Below, in pieces: positions 6,975 through 8,647 of a DNA stretch of 8,647 nucleotides. Under the pieces are notes generated by a model. That model saw only the letters and a list, made by a program, of their open reading frames with translations, did not search any database and was not told the origin of the DNA. Position numbers and translations under genes: made by a program. The number at the start of each line of letters is the position of its first letter. Position 1 is the stretch's first letter. The stretch covers positions 1 to 8,647 of the forward strand of contig CAMBQS010000131.1 of NCBI GenBank assembly GCA_945870015.1. Reading direction: 5' to 3'. The DNA is from Desulfocicer vacuolatum DSM 3385 (GTDB lineage: Bacteria > Desulfobacterota > Desulfobacteria > Desulfobacterales > SURF-7).

Positions 6975-7003
6975 AGTCTAGTCAGATTGTTCAAGTTTGT
7001 CAA
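6975..7003 (-). promoter_or_regulatory. Sigma-70-type promoter of the phd-vapC pair
   Basis: On the minus strand a perfect TTGACA (7003-6998) is followed after 17 bases by TAGACT (6980-6975), four of six matches to TATAAT. Transcription would begin near 6968, leaving a leader of about 23 bases with the AGGAGG site. Two possible operator elements overlap it: the 11-base palindrome GTTTGTCAAAC (6995-7005) across the -35, and a direct repeat GTCAG-TCTA-GTCAG (6972-6985) across the -10. Confidence 0.65.
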
Positions 7004-7026
7004 ACTGAAATTTATAATTTCTAATA

Positions 7027-7095
7027 GAATTCCGGGGACTATACTTGATTGCATGTCAATCGCTTTTTGAATTAAATATGTTGTCCCCGTAACTC
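7027..7095. repeat. Hairpin repeat, copy 1
   Basis: A 69-base imperfect palindrome between the higA stop and the phd-vapC promoter. The outer stem pairs CGGGGAC (7033-7039) with GTCCCCG (7083-7089), with weaker AT pairing inside. The inner 27 bases at 7054-7080 are identical to 7859-7885 in copy 2. It carries no gene. It may act as an mRNA-stabilising or terminating structure after higBA, or be a non-autonomous mobile repeat; neither is proven. Confidence 0.8.
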
Positions 7096-7122
7096 GCGGA
7101 CTCCGAAACTCCTTGAAAAAAA

Positions 7123-7425
7123 CTACGCAACTGAAACCGTAAAGCTGAGATGTTCTTTCCGTAACATGTCCTGAAATGCAAGTTGAATCCAGAATATCTC
7201 AGGCTCTCCGATCTGTTTGGCAATCTTTGCTGCCCGGCTCGGCGAAGGAATCCTTCGGCACTTTTCAATATCGCAAAGACTCTGCGCGGATATTCCCAGC
7301 TTCAGGGCAAACTCTTTTTGATTCATTGCTTCGCACTTTCTGTGAGCCTCAAGAGCACCTCCAAATGTAAGCGGCCCATAAGCGTTTTTCAGTTCTTTTG
7401 AACCATATTTTTTTTTAATATTCAT
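7123..7425 (-). CDS. higA: HigA-type XRE-family antitoxin
   Basis: 100 residues with a helix-turn-helix of the XRE/Cro type at about 34-65 (NQKEFALKLGIS, then AQSLCDIEKCRRIPSPSRAA). This family binds DNA at inverted repeats and neutralises a RelE-like toxin. It overlaps the end of the toxin gene by 11 bases (7415-7425) and has a GAGGTG ribosome-binding site before its ATG, giving the toxin-first order typical of higBA. The perfect palindrome at 7696-7714 upstream of the toxin is its probable operator. A 45-base part of the gene is duplicated at 6231-6275. Confidence 0.93.
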   Translation of the reverse strand: MNIKKKYGSKELKNAYGPLTFGGALEAHRKCEAMNQKEFALKLGISAQSLCDIEKCRRIPSPSRAAKIAKQIGEPEIFWIQLAFQDMLRKEHLSFTVSVA

Positions 7426-7687
7426 GTTTGTTCACCTCTATAACTTCAATGATGATATCGTTTTTATATTCAATATAAAATGCTCTATATAATTTTGATA
7501 GCCTGATTGATCTTTGGCCTTTCCTATCCGCTTGTAATGGTTCGTCATGATAGCCGGATATTTTTCGAATCTCTTCAATTCCAAGCATTTCAACTTGCTC
7601 AACCCATATCTGAAATTTCCTGACAATATGAATCGGAAGTTTCTTCAGTTGTTTCCAAACTTTTTGATTTATTATTATCTGATTCAT
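7415..7687 (-). CDS. higB: HigB/RelE-superfamily mRNA interferase toxin
   Basis: 90 residues. The central stretch GYHDEPLQADRKGQRSIRLS (45-64) followed by KLYRAFYIE and the C-terminal EVNKHEY are characteristic of RelE/HigB-like toxins that cut ribosome-bound mRNA; candidate functional residues are R59, R62, R68, H88 and Y90. It lies upstream of higA and overlaps it by 11 bases. The ATG at 7687 has no Shine-Dalgarno and sits where transcription is predicted to start (see promoter at 7693-7721), so the toxin may be translated from a leaderless mRNA. The next in-frame ATG falls too far downstream to make a complete toxin. Confidence 0.9.
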   Translation of the reverse strand: MNQIIINQKVWKQLKKLPIHIVRKFQIWVEQVEMLGIEEIRKISGYHDEPLQADRKGQRSIRLSKLYRAFYIEYKNDIIIEVIEVNKHEY

Positions 7688-7692
7688 TGCTT

Positions 7693-7721
7693 TTTATACG
7701 TCGATTAGACGTATCTGTCAA
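7693..7721 (-). promoter_or_regulatory. higBA promoter with a 19-bp palindromic operator
   Basis: On the minus strand a perfect TTGACA (7721-7716), a 17-base spacer and TATAAA (7698-7693, five of six matches) form a strong sigma-70-type promoter. A perfect inverted repeat ATACGTC-N5-GACGTAT (7696-7714) fills the spacer and touches the -10, the expected place for HigA autorepression. The predicted start point, 7686-7687, coincides with the toxin ATG. Confidence 0.8.
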
Positions 7722-7829
7722 GGATTCTATGGGCATTGCTATTTTTATTATGAGTGGCATCAGTCAAGAATGGAACAGACCTGGTGTATAGAGGTATTTC
7801 TGAGAAATAACGGCGTGGCTCAAAGCAAA

Positions 7830-7900
7830 GGAATTCCAGGGATATCCATGATAAGTATTGTCAATCGCTTTTTGAATTAAATATGATTTCCCTGGAACTC
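7830..7900. repeat. Hairpin repeat, copy 2
   Basis: About 70 bases. The outer stem pairs TTCCAGGGA (7834-7842) with TCCCTGGAA (7889-7897). The inner 27 bases (7859-7885) are identical to copy 1 at 7054-7080 although the stems differ. It lies in the roughly 280-base gap between higB and the ATPase gene, which otherwise holds only the higBA promoter and the heptad repeat; the small ORF across this stretch shows no protein-like features. Confidence 0.8.
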
Positions 7901-7952
7901 CCCCAAAAAACTTGAGCATCGAGTGATATGGCTCTGATTTCCGGAAGGCGGC

Positions 7953-7994
7953 TGTCAACCGACAACCGTCAACTGTCAACCGATAACCGATAAC
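7953..7994. repeat. Heptanucleotide tandem repeat, six units
   Basis: Six consecutive 7-base units: TGTCAAC, CGACAAC, CGTCAAC, TGTCAAC, CGATAAC, CGATAAC. The consensus is YGWYAAC-like with variation in the first four positions and a constant AAC. It ends 8 bases before the stop codon of the ATPase gene. Function unknown; slippage-prone low-complexity DNA is the simplest view. Confidence 0.75.
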
Positions 7995-8002
7995 CCAATT
8001 CA

Positions 8003-8647
8003 TCACACACACCACCATGGAGCCACCGTAACGGCGGAGTTTTTGCCTGTCACGCTCTCCCCCCTGTAAAGAATAAGGCCTTTTTCTGCAGAATTGCCCT
8101 CAAACCCGAGCCATGCAGCCATATTCGAATTCATGGATGCATGCCAGGTTTTCGAGGACTTTATTTCAATTGGAAGAAGCTGCATGCCTCTTTCCACAAC
8201 CAGATCGATTTCATTGCCGGTTTTGTCCCGCCAGAAATACAAAGGCGGTTTCTCGCCGATGTGGTACACTCTTTTGTAAAACTCGCTGATGACAAATGTT
8301 TCAAAAATATTGCCGAAAAGCGGATGGTTCATTAATTCTTCCGGTTTCCGGATGGATAACAGAAAACAAAGCAGGCCGGTGTCCGTGAAATACAATTTAG
8401 GCGTTTTAACGATGCGTTTTTTGAAATTCCGGTAATACGGTGGCAGCACAAACAGAATGCCGCTTGTTTCCAGCAGGGAGAGCCATTTTTTGACAGTGGG
8501 CTGAGAAATGCCGATGGCATTTGAAATCGCCGTATAATTTATCAGCGTGCCGGACAGGGTGGCGCAAATTTTGATAAAATTCTCGAAAACCTTTAAATTT
8601 TCGACATTGACGAGGTTTCGAATATCCCTTTCAACATAGGTCAGAAT
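8003..8647 (-). CDS. AAA-family ATPase with DUF4143 domain, C-terminal part (N-terminus beyond right edge)
   Basis: 214 codons are visible, open to the right edge; the ATPase (Walker A/B) part is outside the window. The segment begins ILTYVERDIRNL, a typical join after the AAA domain, then shows a helix-turn-helix-like stretch (about 38-62, INYTAISNAIGISQPTVKKW), the LYFTDTGLLCFLL motif, NIFETFVISE (113-122), and a PD-(D/E)xK nuclease-like core GNEIDLVVE...LLPIEIKSS with D148 and E161-x-K163. Proteins of this family are abundant in bacteria and archaea, often in accessory regions, and their role is not settled. The stop TGA is at 8003-8005. The C-terminus AVTVAPWWCV fits the family's usual end. 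The gene is separated from higBA by a repeat-rich gap and is probably its own unit. Confidence 0.9.
   Translation of the reverse strand: MLTYVERDIRNLVNVENLKVFENFIKICATLSGTLINYTAISNAIGISQPTVKKWLSLLETSGILFVLPPYYRNFKKRIVKTPKLYFTDTGLLCFLLSIRKPEELMNHPLFGNIFETFVISEFYKRVYHIGEKPPLYFWRDKTGNEIDLVVERGMQLLPIEIKSSKTWHASMNSNMAAWLGFEGNSAEKGLILYRGESVTGKNSAVTVAPWWCV

Noticed and set aside
7764..8018. An 84-codon minus-strand frame between higB and the ATPase gene
   Set aside because: It translates the heptad repeat and hairpin copy 2, giving low-complexity sequence with no protein-like features.

Overview
The window looks like the chromosome of an anaerobic, iron-sulfur-rich bacterium. A Desulfobacterota-like (sulfate reducer or syntroph) origin is my inference from the ferredoxin-linked 2-oxoacid oxidoreductase operon, the GltD/HdrA-type multi-cluster flavoprotein and the kind of palindromic repeats present; no rRNA or other phylogenetic marker is here. 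Every gene I can support lies on the minus strand, so transcription runs from right to left.

Left two thirds (1-5804): a compact energy-metabolism operon, in transcription order korD - korA - korB - korC - large flavoprotein. It encodes a four-subunit 2-oxoacid:ferredoxin oxidoreductase (delta ferredoxin, alpha, TPP-binding beta, gamma), most likely for 2-oxoglutarate. It is followed, with a 4-base ATGA stop/start overlap, by a very large FAD and iron-sulfur protein that runs off the left edge (946 codons seen). That protein embeds a complete glutamate-synthase-beta-like (GltD/NfnB-like) NAD(P)H dehydrogenase inside HdrA-like modules. Overlap or tight spacing of the last four genes implies coupled translation. 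The inferred role is to link oxidative decarboxylation of a 2-oxoacid to NAD(P) and possibly to other electron carriers.

Right third (5805-8647): more AT-rich accessory DNA built from small modules separated by palindromic repeats. From left to right it holds: an inverted pair of hairpin repeats with tandemly copied half-arms (5954-6112); a stray repeat arm and a 45-bp fragment of a second higA gene (6154-6275); a Phd/VapC-type toxin-antitoxin pair with its own promoter (6275-7003); a hairpin repeat (7027-7095); a HigBA-type toxin-antitoxin pair with a promoter, a perfect 19-bp operator and an apparently leaderless toxin mRNA (7123-7721); a second copy of the hairpin repeat (7830-7900); a heptanucleotide tandem repeat (7953-7994); and the C-terminal 214 codons of an AAA/DUF4143-type ATPase entering from the right edge.

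The points most worth following are the KOR-flavoprotein coupling, the hairpin repeats whose stems change in a compensated way while one loop stays identical, the higA fragment abutting the vapC stop codon, and the promoter geometry of higBA. I found no CRISPR array, tRNA, rRNA, transposase or phage gene.
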